Below are positions 1 through 9,518 of a stretch of DNA of 56,963 nucleotides, one piece after another. The position numbers were made by a program, and so were the translations under genes. The notes below the pieces were generated by a model. The model made no database searches. It was given only the letters and a program-made list of their open reading frames with translations, and had not been told where the DNA came from. The first letter of the stretch is position 1. The number at the start of each line of letters is the position of its first letter. This stretch comes from Spirochaetales bacterium (lineage in GTDB: Bacteria > Spirochaetota > Spirochaetia > UBA9216): positions 1 through 56,963 of the forward strand of contig QKCC01000188.1 of NCBI GenBank assembly GCA_003245835.1. The letters run 5' to 3'.

Positions 1-1
1 C

Positions 2-301
2 CTGGCCGAGCTTGATGATGCCGGCATGACGCTGGAACAATACATTCAGCAGAACCAGGTTGAATACATCATCTATACCGAAGAACTGGACGTTATTTAC
101 AATAACCGCCCTGTCTGGAACATTATGTACGGCAACCCGACGGTTTTTTACATCCAACTTCAGGACTTTCTGCAGCAGCACTGCGAACCTGTGTCAGAAT
201 TCAGCAGCCCGGGTTACGGTACAAGGATAGCGATGCACCGGTTCGTTAACGACTGGCAGGTAATGGTTTACCGGGTGGTCCAGGTGGAACGGCAGCAGTA
301 A
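2..301 (+). CDS. C-terminal end of a probable membrane glycosyltransferase (5' partial)
   Basis: The reading frame is open from the window edge to a TAA at 299-301, so this is the last ~99 codons of a longer gene. The visible part contains the sequence VEYIIYTEELDVIY and a hydrophobic/aromatic stretch ending MVYRVV, with no catalytic motif. Soluble tails of this kind (a short YII-type strand followed by a conserved ...VYRV strand) occur at the end of GT39/PMT- and ArnT-like polytopic glycosyltransferases; that assignment is an impression, not a motif match. It converges on the histidine kinase gene with only 22 bases between the stops and no obvious terminator. It could equally be the tail of another membrane enzyme. 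Confidence 0.4.
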   Translation: MAELDDAGMTLEQYIQQNQVEYIIYTEELDVIYNNRPVWNIMYGNPTVFYIQLQDFLQQHCEPVSEFSSPGYGTRIAMHRFVNDWQVMVYRVVQVERQQ

Positions 302-323
302 TATGCCGATGTTCGCATCACTT

Positions 324-3149
324 CTACTTATACAGCAGGTTAATCAGTTCTACCCTGTTCTGGGTATCAGTTTTCTGGTATAGATGATTAAGATGGGATG
401 ACACTGTACGTACTGAGATTGACAGCTCAGAAGCTATCTCTTTGTCCTGCAATCCCAGACGAACAAGCTCGATAACACGCTTCTCGGCATCCGTTATACC
501 GTATAAATTCCAACCGGACCCGGGGGAATGGGTGTACAGATCGGATGTAAGCCTCGCCAATCGTTCCATCCCGGACTGATCTCTTACCGCCTGCAGATAG
601 GAGGCTTTGTGAGTTTCAATCAGATTCCTTACCTTTAAAACAAGCTCCGATACGGTAAAGGGTTTTTTAATATAATCAACAGCCCCGCTTTTCAGTCCTT
701 CATTTTTCTCCTGCTGATCTGCAAGGGCCGTCAAATATATAAACGGAAGCTCGTAGTAGTCATTGTTCTTAAGCAATTCTTCGCGAAAACGGAATCCGTT
801 CATCCCCGGCATCATTACATCACAGATAATCAATGCAAGCTGGGGATGAGTTCCAAGCCACTCAAGGGCAGCATGACCGGAAGTACACCATTTAATATTA
901 AACTCCTCTTCAAGCAGGCCCTGAATTACGGTACCCATATCTGAATTATCTTCAACTATCAGTATTGTTTCCTTTTCACGGCTGAATTCTCTGGACGGTG
1001 ATCCTGCGTCAGGGGACAACCCGGAACCGGCCAATTCCTGCCGGGCGGCTTTGCCCTCATCCGGAAGATGATCATATGTCCCGGGCGACGTATTTGTCCT
1101 TATCAGCGGAATCTTTACAGCAAAGACGGAACCTTCTCCGGGGCATCCATCGGCGTCCAGCTCCCAGCCGTGAAGTTCGGCAATCTCATTTACGAGGGCC
1201 AGTCCGAGGCCGGCGCCTTCCCTTTTCCGTTCTCCTGATTCTTCCGCCTGGGTAAACCTCTGAAAAAGCCTTGCTTTCTGTTCGGAGGGAAAACCAATAC
1301 CTGTGTCCTCAACACAGAGCCTGACCGAATCATCTGCAGATTCAGCTGACAACGACAGAGTAACCCCGCCCTTATCAGTGAACTTCAGCGCATTGTTCAA
1401 AAGGTTCAGCAGCATCGTCTCAAGCATCCGCTCATCGGCAGATATGATAACCTCATCGGAGTCAGTCCGGTTTTCAATTTTAAGGAACAGACCCTTTCGC
1501 TCGGCAAGTGAATCAAGTTCTGCAATCAGCAGCCGGCAGTACCCTGCAATTTCAATCTGATGCGGATTAAACGGAATCGTGCATAGATCAAGCCGTGCAA
1601 AATCCAGCAGCTGATTGATCTGATTGTTAAGCCGTTTCACATTACGGTCTATCAAAGAAAACACCTGGTGATCCGGCGAAAGTTCATCACCGTAACGCCC
1701 GGTTATAATTTCTTCGAGAGGGACGGAGACCAGGGTAAGCGGGGTACGTAATTCATGCGAAACATTTGCGATAAAATTGGTTTTTGCCCTGTCAAGCTCT
1801 TTCAGCTGCTCGAGCGCTTCATGCAGCTCGGCTGTCCGCTCTGTTACTTTATTATCCAGGGCATCACGTTCTGCAAGAAGGTCATTGGTTGTTTCTTTCA
1901 GAGAATCAAGCTGGGTCGATATCAGTATCTTTGTCTTTTCAAAACGCTTTTTTAATGATCTGTGTTTATTAAGGATGATCAATATGAAACCGGCTATAAC
2001 AGAAAATATGATGGTAAATACTAAAGGCGTGAACCATCGATTAGACAAATTTTGTATAAAAAAACCAGATGCTGCACAAAATCCCAGGAAAACGAATAGC
2101 TTACCGAAAAATACTATTGGATTCCCCAATTTATATTTTATAGTAATGGAATATGGATTAGTACTTGAGTAGATTACTTTATATCGATTTGTTTTCCCCT
2201 GAGCCATCTCGATATATGAACTGTAAATTGCAGGTATAGCTAAAAATAATATACAAAAGCAATTTTCAGTATATCGGCCAAAAAATCCCAGATCTGCGAG
2301 CTTTTTTGCATCTATCCTGATTTCGAAACTTCCTATTTTCACTTTATAGTCATATTCATAGACGGAATTTGTCCTTTGAACCCACTCGGTAATCTTGCTT
2401 CCCGGTTTTTTTCCGGGGAGCATAAAAACAGCTTTAGCTAAATGATGACTGTGGAGGGTTCCATATGTGTACGCCCGGGAGATTAAATCGACGTCATTTG
2501 TTAATAATACAAACAACGAAATGATCCATGACAGGTATTCAGGACTAACCAAGATCTCTTCTTTATTAAAAAAGAATCTTTCGACTCTATACTGCTCTTC
2601 TACACTCAAATTTATAAATGCCAATATTTCTTTAGCCAGCTCTTTTCCGGTTTGCTGTGCGATTGCACCTTCTGCGGGAGAAAACGCTTCTTCCAGATAA
2701 ATAAAAAGTGCCCCGATAGTTGTCATCGGCAGATACCCGTCCTGCCTGATATTTTCTCCGGACCAGGGACTGTATTCCAGGTATCCTCTTTCAACGATGT
2801 AATGCTGCGCATCTAATTGCCCGCCGGCGTTGCTGTAGTGAAAATATGGATCATCAAGTTCAAGTTTGCAGAATGTAAAAAAATAGAAATAAAATTCCAG
2901 ACTGTAAAGCCGTTCCTGTTGGATTAGATCAGCAGGAGAGCAGTTATACCCGGCAGCAGGCATGTGAGCATTCAGCAATTCACATAACGCCTCTTCCGAC
3001 CCGCCTTCGGCCTTAAAGGCAGAAAGAATACGTTCCAGGACTACCGCAGGCTGATACCTGGAACTTTGTACAGCGTCATCAGATGCGGAAACCCATGGCG
3101 GGTGAATCATTTTTCGTCCGCGAAGATCTATGCCCTTCCAGTCAGACAA
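324..3149 (-). CDS. Hybrid histidine kinase with receiver and LuxR-type DNA-binding output
   Basis: A 941-residue one-piece phosphorelay. Residues 1-290 are a novel sensor region without a recognisable domain. About 295-395 holds two to three hydrophobic segments, followed by a coiled coil to ~455. HisKA has H465 in NVSHELRTPL, and HATPase_c has its N box near N586 and glycine boxes DTGIGF and GAGLGLAL. The receiver (728-840) has phospho-acceptor D777 in CDVMMPG. A LuxR/GerE helix-turn-helix (883-941) ends the protein, so sensor and transcription factor are fused. The start is TTG (rc of 3147-3149), chosen because GGAGA lies six bases upstream; the nearby ATG is out of frame and closed by TAG. 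The signal is unknown. Because it binds DNA itself, the adjacent envelope-lipoprotein cassettes with an 18-bp palindrome are plausible targets; that link is inference. Confidence 0.9.
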   Translation of the reverse strand: MSDWKGIDLRGRKMIHPPWVSASDDAVQSSRYQPAVVLERILSAFKAEGGSEEALCELLNAHMPAAGYNCSPADLIQQERLYSLEFYFYFFTFCKLELDDPYFHYSNAGGQLDAQHYIVERGYLEYSPWSGENIRQDGYLPMTTIGALFIYLEEAFSPAEGAIAQQTGKELAKEILAFINLSVEEQYRVERFFFNKEEILVSPEYLSWIISLFVLLTNDVDLISRAYTYGTLHSHHLAKAVFMLPGKKPGSKITEWVQRTNSVYEYDYKVKIGSFEIRIDAKKLADLGFFGRYTENCFCILFLAIPAIYSSYIEMAQGKTNRYKVIYSSTNPYSITIKYKLGNPIVFFGKLFVFLGFCAASGFFIQNLSNRWFTPLVFTIIFSVIAGFILIILNKHRSLKKRFEKTKILISTQLDSLKETTNDLLAERDALDNKVTERTAELHEALEQLKELDRAKTNFIANVSHELRTPLTLVSVPLEEIITGRYGDELSPDHQVFSLIDRNVKRLNNQINQLLDFARLDLCTIPFNPHQIEIAGYCRLLIAELDSLAERKGLFLKIENRTDSDEVIISADERMLETMLLNLLNNALKFTDKGGVTLSLSAESADDSVRLCVEDTGIGFPSEQKARLFQRFTQAEESGERKREGAGLGLALVNEIAELHGWELDADGCPGEGSVFAVKIPLIRTNTSPGTYDHLPDEGKAARQELAGSGLSPDAGSPSREFSREKETILIVEDNSDMGTVIQGLLEEEFNIKWCTSGHAALEWLGTHPQLALIICDVMMPGMNGFRFREELLKNNDYYELPFIYLTALADQQEKNEGLKSGAVDYIKKPFTVSELVLKVRNLIETHKASYLQAVRDQSGMERLARLTSDLYTHSPGSGWNLYGITDAEKRVIELVRLGLQDKEIASELSISVRTVSSHLNHLYQKTDTQNRVELINLLYK

Positions 3150-3260
3150 CTATTCTCTCCATAACAATTTTTTCTGATTCTTTATTAATGGGTATAATTA
3201 TAAAGGCGGATCAGGGTTGATGAAAGTAAAAAAAGAGAAAGGTAATGTAAAATCAACGCC

Positions 3261-3295
3261 CACTCCGATGATTTTGCTGCAAAATCGTCGGAGTG
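3261..3295. terminator. Long hairpin between histidine kinase and InlB-repeat gene
   Basis: CACTCCGATGATTTT and AAAATCGTCGGAGTG form 15-nt arms around a GCTGC loop, with a single imperfect pair. It lies just past the 3' end of the 912-residue lipoprotein gene and upstream of the kinase gene. There is no U tract on either strand, so it may be a terminator that works poorly alone or an mRNA 3'-end stabiliser. Confidence 0.5.
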
Positions 3296-3331
3296 AATGC
3301 AGCTTTTAGTATACGGAGATACTATCCTTAT

Positions 3332-6070
3332 CTAATAAGCCCTTATTGCTCTGACTGAGAAACCGTCAATTTTAGCAGAACCATAAAGCGAGCCGCTCGA
3401 GAAAGACATCCTGCTGGCGTAATCTTCTCCTTGTTCAGTTGAGCTCCAATATGAGCCATCAAAATTGCCATATCCCGAAAGATGGAGATTTAGATACATT
3501 GTAATTAGTGCTTGCCTAGACGGGAGAAACCAGTCACTGTATCCTCCTGAGACTAATTCATCACACAGCTGAGCAGCATATGAAGCACCATCATTATCTC
3601 CTAATGCTGTTACAATAGCTGATGTGTTTGCGGCACCTGTCCCAATTTCATATGAGGTACCAACTTCGTAATCATAGGGACCCCATACAATTGATGAAGT
3701 CTGATCTATTGTTGATGCTTCAAGATATCTCCAACCGTCCGAATAAGCTCCTTTATCATAAAATACAATTCCCCCGGCCGGTCCGGTTGTGAAATCAATG
3801 AAATTTGCTTGAATTATAACGTCACCACTGGTTAATTCGATATACATTTGTCCTTTAAAATCAAAATATTCAAGTGTATAATCAGTACCTGATTCTACAC
3901 TCCATCGATTAAAAATATATCCGGAATTGGGCTCAGCTGTTAGAAAAACCCAATCACCTGATAACACTTCTATAGAATCACTTGGGCTCGTACTTCCATT
4001 CCCATTATTTTGGATGGTCAATGTGTAATAAGGCAGAAAATTTGCTTTTACCGCTGCATCTCCCTCTGTAAGCGTGACGGTAGTATTTGATAATGAGGAA
4101 ACATATGGATTTGAGGTGGAAGGATCATAAAGACTGACGCCCTCCCCGCTTATCCGACTCCATTGGCTGAAACCATACCCGGTTAACGGAGTCGCTGAGA
4201 TTGAAGTTTCTACACCATGGGAAACAGTTATGCTGCCTGATGGATTGGTTGTACCTGTGCCGTCATCCGTGATAGTCAGAGTATATGTATTTAACTCAAA
4301 TTCTGCTCGAATTTCAGCATTTCCGCTATTCAATACAACCGATGTAGATACTGATGAATTGTCCACTATCTCAGGATTCCCGCTGATTATAGTCCATCCG
4401 TTAAAATGATATCCTTCCGCCGGTGTCGCTGAAATTGCAAAACTTTCACCTTGAGTAATATCAGTATCTCCTTCAGGATTTACCATTCCCTCTCCGGAAT
4501 AAGTAATACTTAATGTATATACCGGCAGAAAATATGCTTTTATTTCTACATCGCCGCTGGAGAGATTAATCTGGGTCGTATTCTCCAATTCATCAACAAT
4601 AGTTACTCCTGTTCCACTCTCAACAAACCAATGGCTAAAGACGTAACCGGAAGAAGGATATGCATAAATATTTTCAGAAATACCCTCTGTGACTGTAATA
4701 GTTCCGGATGGATTAGTAGTCCCGTTCCCATCATTAGTAACTGTCAGCTGATAAGTCGGAAGAAAGTTCGCCTTCACAGCAGCATCACCACCCGTCAGGG
4801 TAACCATGGCGTTTGCTGAAGATTCATCATCAAATGATACACCAACACCGCTCTCAACAGACCAGTGACTGAACCCATAATCCGTATTGGCGATAGCGCT
4901 AATACTGTATGGAATATTCTGATTGATGGTCACTGTACCGGAAGGTGAGGTCGATCCGTTGCCGTCAGCTAATACCGTCAAATCCGCATTGAGATCAATA
5001 AATTCCGCCTGTATTTCTGCATCACCACTTGTAAGTGTAGCAGTGGTGCTGCTTGATGATGCGTTCGCAATGCTTGCTTCTCCATTAATGACTACCCATC
5101 TGTAAAATTGATACCCGGCATCGGGGGTAGTACTTATACTCGTAGCATCTCCATAATCCACTGTGCTTGCCCCGGACGGCGTTGTACTTCCGTTTCCTGC
5201 AGTGGACACTGTCAGCTGGTAGGTTATTATCTCAAAATCAGCCCTTACCTCGGATACACCGGTTATAGAAACTGTAGTTTCTGCCGACGAAGCATCCGCT
5301 ATAGTTACGCTGCTGCCGCTGACAATAGACCACCCGGAAAAAATATATCCCATAGTCGGTTTTGCTTTAATTGACCTTGGGATTCCAGAGACAACAAGAA
5401 TTTCTCCGTCAGGAGTTGTTGTCCCGTTTCCGTCATTCGAAACAGTAAGAGCAATTCCAATATCAAAGTTTGCCTTAACCGAAGCATCACCTTCCGTCAG
5501 GGTTACGGTAGTTGTTGCCGAATAAACATCTTCAATCTCTACCCCGCTGCCGGATTCAACAGACCAATGAGAAAATGCATAGGTGCTGTCGGCTGCTGCG
5601 GTGATTGTAGAAGCGGAATACTTTGCCGTTTTAACAGTTGTAACAGGGGTCACGCTGCCGTTGCCGCCGGAAATTACCGAAAGCTCGAGGTAATCAATAT
5701 TGTATGAGGCCGCTACAACATGCGACGGGATCTTTGACGGATTAACAGCTATAGCCTTGAGAATGATCGAGGTACCATCCCCGGAAATATCAATTGTGCC
5801 TTCGTATTTTGCGGAACTTTCATCAGGGTCGGTTCCGTCGGTTGTATAATAAATTACTGCATTCGTGTCCTCGCATGTTATTTCTAAGCTTATGTCTTTG
5901 TTATAGACTCCTTCATCAAAAGAGATACACGGTGATGCTGTAACATAACCGAGTTCTATACCCTCCGGGTCCCATGGGTTCAGCGGGAGCTTCTGACAGG
6001 TCAGCACTGATGCAGTAAAAATGCTGACAAAAAACAGCATTAAAAATATGACATTATTATTTTTTTTCAT
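3332..6070 (-). CDS. Giant surface lipoprotein with eight InlB-type repeats
   Basis: 912 residues. The N-terminus is a lipoprotein signal peptide with lipobox SVLTC (Cys25). Residues ~45-130 resemble the CHB_HEX_C-type domain (IYYTTDGTDP). Then come eight divergent InlB B-repeat-like units of ~75-85 residues, each with GNGxTxPSG, a GYxFxxW core and a closing ExxAxF strand. The last ~140 residues match the DUF1566/Lcl C-terminal fold (GPAGGIVFYDKG, WFLPSR, YWSST). This points to a long, rod-like, outer-membrane-anchored adhesin or structural protein displayed outside the cell. It lies 10 bases downstream of the CsgG/PEGA gene, so the two are co-transcribed from the promoter cassette above that gene. 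The start ATG has a G-rich ribosome site. The ligand is unknown. Confidence 0.85.
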   Translation of the reverse strand: MKKNNNVIFLMLFFVSIFTASVLTCQKLPLNPWDPEGIELGYVTASPCISFDEGVYNKDISLEITCEDTNAVIYYTTDGTDPDESSAKYEGTIDISGDGTSIILKAIAVNPSKIPSHVVAASYNIDYLELSVISGGNGSVTPVTTVKTAKYSASTITAAADSTYAFSHWSVESGSGVEIEDVYSATTTVTLTEGDASVKANFDIGIALTVSNDGNGTTTPDGEILVVSGIPRSIKAKPTMGYIFSGWSIVSGSSVTIADASSAETTVSITGVSEVRADFEIITYQLTVSTAGNGSTTPSGASTVDYGDATSISTTPDAGYQFYRWVVINGEASIANASSSSTTATLTSGDAEIQAEFIDLNADLTVLADGNGSTSPSGTVTINQNIPYSISAIANTDYGFSHWSVESGVGVSFDDESSANAMVTLTGGDAAVKANFLPTYQLTVTNDGNGTTNPSGTITVTEGISENIYAYPSSGYVFSHWFVESGTGVTIVDELENTTQINLSSGDVEIKAYFLPVYTLSITYSGEGMVNPEGDTDITQGESFAISATPAEGYHFNGWTIISGNPEIVDNSSVSTSVVLNSGNAEIRAEFELNTYTLTITDDGTGTTNPSGSITVSHGVETSISATPLTGYGFSQWSRISGEGVSLYDPSTSNPYVSSLSNTTVTLTEGDAAVKANFLPYYTLTIQNNGNGSTSPSDSIEVLSGDWVFLTAEPNSGYIFNRWSVESGTDYTLEYFDFKGQMYIELTSGDVIIQANFIDFTTGPAGGIVFYDKGAYSDGWRYLEASTIDQTSSIVWGPYDYEVGTSYEIGTGAANTSAIVTALGDNDGASYAAQLCDELVSGGYSDWFLPSRQALITMYLNLHLSGYGNFDGSYWSSTEQGEDYASRMSFSSGSLYGSAKIDGFSVRAIRAY

Positions 6071-6080
6071 GAACAGCCCC

Positions 6081-7820
6081 CTACTGAAGGGCTCTCTCGA
6101 GCCGGTCTATCTCTGAATTGACATAGGTAAGCCGCGCGGTGGGACCCGCTATGTCGTCATCTTTCGGACCTGTCAGAAGGAATACCGGTGACAGCCCCCC
6201 GCCGAGTGCCGCAGTACCGGCTGAGACGTATCCGACCATATCCCACATCTGGTAAGCTTCCTTCAATTCCTCCCATTCAGTCTCTCCTGCAGTCAGATAT
6301 TCCTGATAGTTTGTCCATGAAAGTATAAATGAAACTATCGATAATACAGCTGAACCGCCGCCTATTCCTGCAGATACCCATCCGTTTACCTTATGGCTTG
6401 TCCGCGCACCGGTAAGCTTGTTCACCTGGGAATATAGCTCTTGTTTCTGTACAAGATACTGGTCAAGACTGTCCTGAAGTTTTTTTCTTTCGTTGGCTTC
6501 ACTATTCAACTCAACCCATTCAGTTAACAGATCGGGAAAGTCAGCTTCGGTAATATTCCTGCCTATCATCGAAAGGCTGTCGAGCTCCTCATCAACTATT
6601 CTGTGTTCCGGAAGAATTAATTCCTTTTTGTCATTGAGCTCTGAGGAAAGCGACTTGTATAAACGGTCCCGCTCCTGCCGCGCCAACAGATCCTGATGTT
6701 CCTGTGTAAATTCCATTTCTGGTGCAAACGGGATTTTATTACCTTTTGCAACAGTAATCTTTTGCTGATATGAATTATAAATTTCACCGCCGGCTTCAAT
6801 TGTAAATTTACCTTCAAAGAGCTGCAGAGTACCGGAGCCCCTTACTACCTGACGGAAATCAATTCCGGAAACGACCGCTTCAGCTTTTTCGGGAAGCGTA
6901 TATTGTAAATAGCCCATCCCCCTCGGGTATGCATCGACCTTTGTACTGACATCCGGTTCAAGATCCACCATTTCGGACCAATATAGATCCTGTCCCTTCA
7001 ATTCAAGATTATGCTGCCCTACTGAAAGTTTATTGAAGAAACCGGTTCCCAAATCCCCAAGCAGTTTACCGTCAAAGTATACCTTCACATCCCGTTCAGA
7101 AGACTTTATGAAAAGGTTTCCGTACTGTTCCTTTAATACCAGAGTAATCATTGCAGTATCGGAAGAAATGGCTACCTGTTCTACTGCATACAGGTTGCCT
7201 TTTTTTGCTTCGATACGAATTGTACCAAGAGGAAGCTTTGATATAAGGTCGGGGCTCACACCCTTTTTTACTCCGTTTATGAAGATTTCCGCTCCCGACG
7301 GGTTCGTTTCGATTAGCGCTTCACCGAAAGCCTGGGCTATTTCGACTTCTCCGCCGCTGGAATAGGTCAGCCCTGCAAGCTTGAATGCCAGAAGTTCAGC
7401 AGCATTGGTCATCTCTCCCATTCCCGAAGCTTCAACCTTGTCCGCCTTGATGTTCTTTCCCTGCTCCACATCGATTATCTTTGCGTTAAGAATAAACTTC
7501 CCGCCAATTGAAGAAAGTTCACCGAGAATTATCTGTTCGGCCGCCAGCAGTTTTCCAACCTCGATAGCACAGGATTCATCTGTACATCCAGTCATGGTAT
7601 ATGCCTGGGCATCCATAATTTCGGAAATCTGGTTCTGTTCTATGACATCGAAACTCTCAGTTTGTACAAGAGCTGTTTCGAAAAGACTGGTTATTACCAT
7701 CGCTTCATTCTCTGAGACTCCTACAGGGTTGAACGGAACTACCGCAACTCTGGGATTTTCTTTGGCAAATACGCTGACTGTAATAAAAGCAAGCAGGATC
7801 AATATTACATTTTTTTTCAT
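6081..7820 (-). CDS. CsgG-like/PEGA-domain envelope protein
   Basis: 579 residues with a signal peptide ending near VFA19. Residues ~20-155 carry the CsgG/TolB-N-like fold (RVAVVPFNPVGVS, a CTDESCAIEVGKLL segment, ILGELSSIGGKFILNAKIID). One PEGA motif is at ~172-210 (NPSGAEIFINGVKKG) and a second PEGA-like unit is at ~235-300. A charged helical region around 385-470 precedes two glycine-rich hydrophobic segments near the C-terminus (WVSAGIGGGSAVLSIVSFIL and YVSAGTAALGGGLSPVFLL). In spirochaetes such proteins sit in the periplasm or envelope and bind peptidoglycan or polysaccharide. Here it is the first gene of a two-gene operon with the InlB-repeat lipoprotein and may help anchor or secrete it; that role is inferred. 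The ribosome site is AGAGGG. Confidence 0.8.
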   Translation of the reverse strand: MKKNVILILLAFITVSVFAKENPRVAVVPFNPVGVSENEAMVITSLFETALVQTESFDVIEQNQISEIMDAQAYTMTGCTDESCAIEVGKLLAAEQIILGELSSIGGKFILNAKIIDVEQGKNIKADKVEASGMGEMTNAAELLAFKLAGLTYSSGGEVEIAQAFGEALIETNPSGAEIFINGVKKGVSPDLISKLPLGTIRIEAKKGNLYAVEQVAISSDTAMITLVLKEQYGNLFIKSSERDVKVYFDGKLLGDLGTGFFNKLSVGQHNLELKGQDLYWSEMVDLEPDVSTKVDAYPRGMGYLQYTLPEKAEAVVSGIDFRQVVRGSGTLQLFEGKFTIEAGGEIYNSYQQKITVAKGNKIPFAPEMEFTQEHQDLLARQERDRLYKSLSSELNDKKELILPEHRIVDEELDSLSMIGRNITEADFPDLLTEWVELNSEANERKKLQDSLDQYLVQKQELYSQVNKLTGARTSHKVNGWVSAGIGGGSAVLSIVSFILSWTNYQEYLTAGETEWEELKEAYQMWDMVGYVSAGTAALGGGLSPVFLLTGPKDDDIAGPTARLTYVNSEIDRLERALQ

Positions 7821-7940
7821 ATGCGGCCCTCTAAATAATTGATTACTTACAGATAGTATCTACCACCGGGAATGAGTCCGCATCGGTAATATTACTGATG
7901 GAATATAGGTAATTATACTTAAAACATTAACTGCGTCCGG
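7821..7940 (-). promoter_or_regulatory. Promoter/leader cassette A with palindromic operator
   Basis: Read on the minus strand: a TATAAT -10 box (7912-7917) lies 12 bases from the palindrome ATCGGTAATATTACTGAT (7882-7899, one mismatched pair). A leader of about 80 bases with an AGAGGG ribosome site follows. The whole ~100 bases is a diverged, essentially ungapped copy of 9409-9508. The interval 7941-8052 beyond it holds no gene or structure I can see. Confidence 0.65.
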
Positions 7941-8052
7941 ATCATAAATTAAACTTCGCGTTCATTAATGGAACAACCCTCAACCTGTTAAAATAAAATA
8001 CCGCTTCGCATAAGACGAAAAGTGATACGAATGAATTGTTAATTTCTTTTGT

Positions 8053-9408
8053 TTAAAAATACCGGGAATAATAAAAATTATACGGCATTTCTCCGACTCC
8101 CGTATTTACAGACATGAATGCATAACCTGATGCATCTTCGGGGAATATCCAGGTTTCGGAAAAATCGGTAATGACAGCGGATTCAGAATAAATATCCTCC
8201 TGTCTTGAAATATTATTCTCCGGATTTTCCGGATCCGGAAGCAGTGATGTATAGCTCACGCTTATTCCGCCGAACTCATCGATCCGGTCTGAATCAGAAA
8301 CCAGATCATATTGTTTGGTTGTATAGTTGAAATAGTAGTATTTAAGTTCAAGCTGTGTAACAATATTGTCGCTGCCGACTGTCGCTTTAATTGAAGGATA
8401 GATGAACTTATAGTTATCGTCACTTGTGAATCCGTCAAAGAAACCGGCTTTTATCCGGGCTTTTGTGACCCCGTTATTTTTGATGGTCCAGAGAGGCGGC
8501 ACATTACCGTTAAGTGAAAATGAAAAACCGTAATCGCCAAACCAGTCTCCTAAAGTACCCGGATAGGTTGCCGTTGAAAAGGGATTTTCGGGGCCCATAG
8601 TTAAGGAAATCTCTCCAACCTGAAAGACCAGTTCCTCGGACGGGTAAACTTCAATAGTCAAGTTACCATCCAAATAGTCTTGATAAGAATGGCCGTTCGG
8701 ATTTTCTATATTGATATTCAGCTGTTTTACTATATCTATATATTCCCCCGGTGTAGAGAATTTATTTTCAATCGTTGAAAAATCACAATTCATCAGACTT
8801 GCGTACTGGGGTATATAGAGTTCTTCGGTATCAGGATCATAATTATTCAGGTAGTTAATGATATTCATTACTTTATCATCCAGCCTGGCCTGCTGATAGA
8901 TTGAATCTGAATCCATACCAAAAGAGCTTGCCACCTCGCTGACCGATAGCTCACTGTTTACTTCATCAGCTGTTTCAGAAGCAGTTAACTCTTCTATATC
9001 AATCACAGACTCGGCGTTATCAATATTGAGGCTTACCAGGCTGTCCTCGGAATTGATCAGAAATGACAGAAAAAACTGATTATCAATATCATAAATATCA
9101 TCGCCGAATAGAATCAATATGTAGTTGGTATTATCTTCCTTCATTAAATTGATTTCAAAATTACCCGACGAATCTATTGGAACATATTCCGCTTCAAGGA
9201 CGGTATCAACAGAAACAGAATTATCAACAACTTTGAAAATACCGACCTGGGCAGCTTCGGAAACAGCCTTACTATTAGGCAGAGCACGCGAAGACAGAGC
9301 GGATGCAGAACCTGTAATTGTAACATCACCTACGTGGTTATCAATATCAGTATCAACACAGCTGACAAGCAGAAATGGAATTATAAAAAGTAAAATTATT
9401 TTTTTCAT
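8053..9408 (-). CDS. Lipoprotein of unknown function
   Basis: 451 residues from the ATG at 9408, chosen over an upstream in-frame start because it gives a clean lipoprotein signal (MKKIILLFIIPFLLVSC, lipobox LVSC, Cys17) and an AGAGGG ribosome site. The mature protein is acidic, rich in Asp/Asn/Ser and aromatic residues. It has a helical middle (EELTASETADEVNSELSVSE) and a beta-rich second half ending in aromatic residues (YNFYYSRYF). I recognise no family. It has its own promoter, nearly the same as that of the neighbouring CsgG/PEGA operon, so the three proteins are probably co-regulated envelope components. Confidence 0.8.
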   Translation of the reverse strand: MKKIILLFIIPFLLVSCVDTDIDNHVGDVTITGSASALSSRALPNSKAVSEAAQVGIFKVVDNSVSVDTVLEAEYVPIDSSGNFEINLMKEDNTNYILILFGDDIYDIDNQFFLSFLINSEDSLVSLNIDNAESVIDIEELTASETADEVNSELSVSEVASSFGMDSDSIYQQARLDDKVMNIINYLNNYDPDTEELYIPQYASLMNCDFSTIENKFSTPGEYIDIVKQLNINIENPNGHSYQDYLDGNLTIEVYPSEELVFQVGEISLTMGPENPFSTATYPGTLGDWFGDYGFSFSLNGNVPPLWTIKNNGVTKARIKAGFFDGFTSDDNYKFIYPSIKATVGSDNIVTQLELKYYYFNYTTKQYDLVSDSDRIDEFGGISVSYTSLLPDPENPENNISRQEDIYSESAVITDFSETWIFPEDASGYAFMSVNTGVGEMPYNFYYSRYF

Positions 9409-9518
9409 AAGCGGCCCTCTAACTTCTTTGATTACAATTAATAGTATCCACCAGATAGAAAAAGGGCGCATCAGTAATATTGCTGATCAAACATAGGTAA
9501 TTATACTTAAAAGATTAT
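9409..9518 (-). promoter_or_regulatory. Promoter/leader cassette B with palindromic operator
   Basis: Second copy of the cassette at 7821-7940. The -10 TATAAT is at 9500-9505 and the palindrome ATCAGTAATATTGCTGAT at 9470-9487, with exactly the same 12-base spacing. The leader has the same length and the same AGAGGGCCGC ribosome-site region. It begins right at the 3' end of the upstream ABC ATPase gene, so any -35 element overlaps that gene. Confidence 0.65.

Noticed and set aside
9409-9471. Upstream start (9471) of the unknown lipoprotein
   Set aside because: It would place the start inside the conserved promoter-leader cassette; ATG 9408 gives a proper lipoprotein signal.
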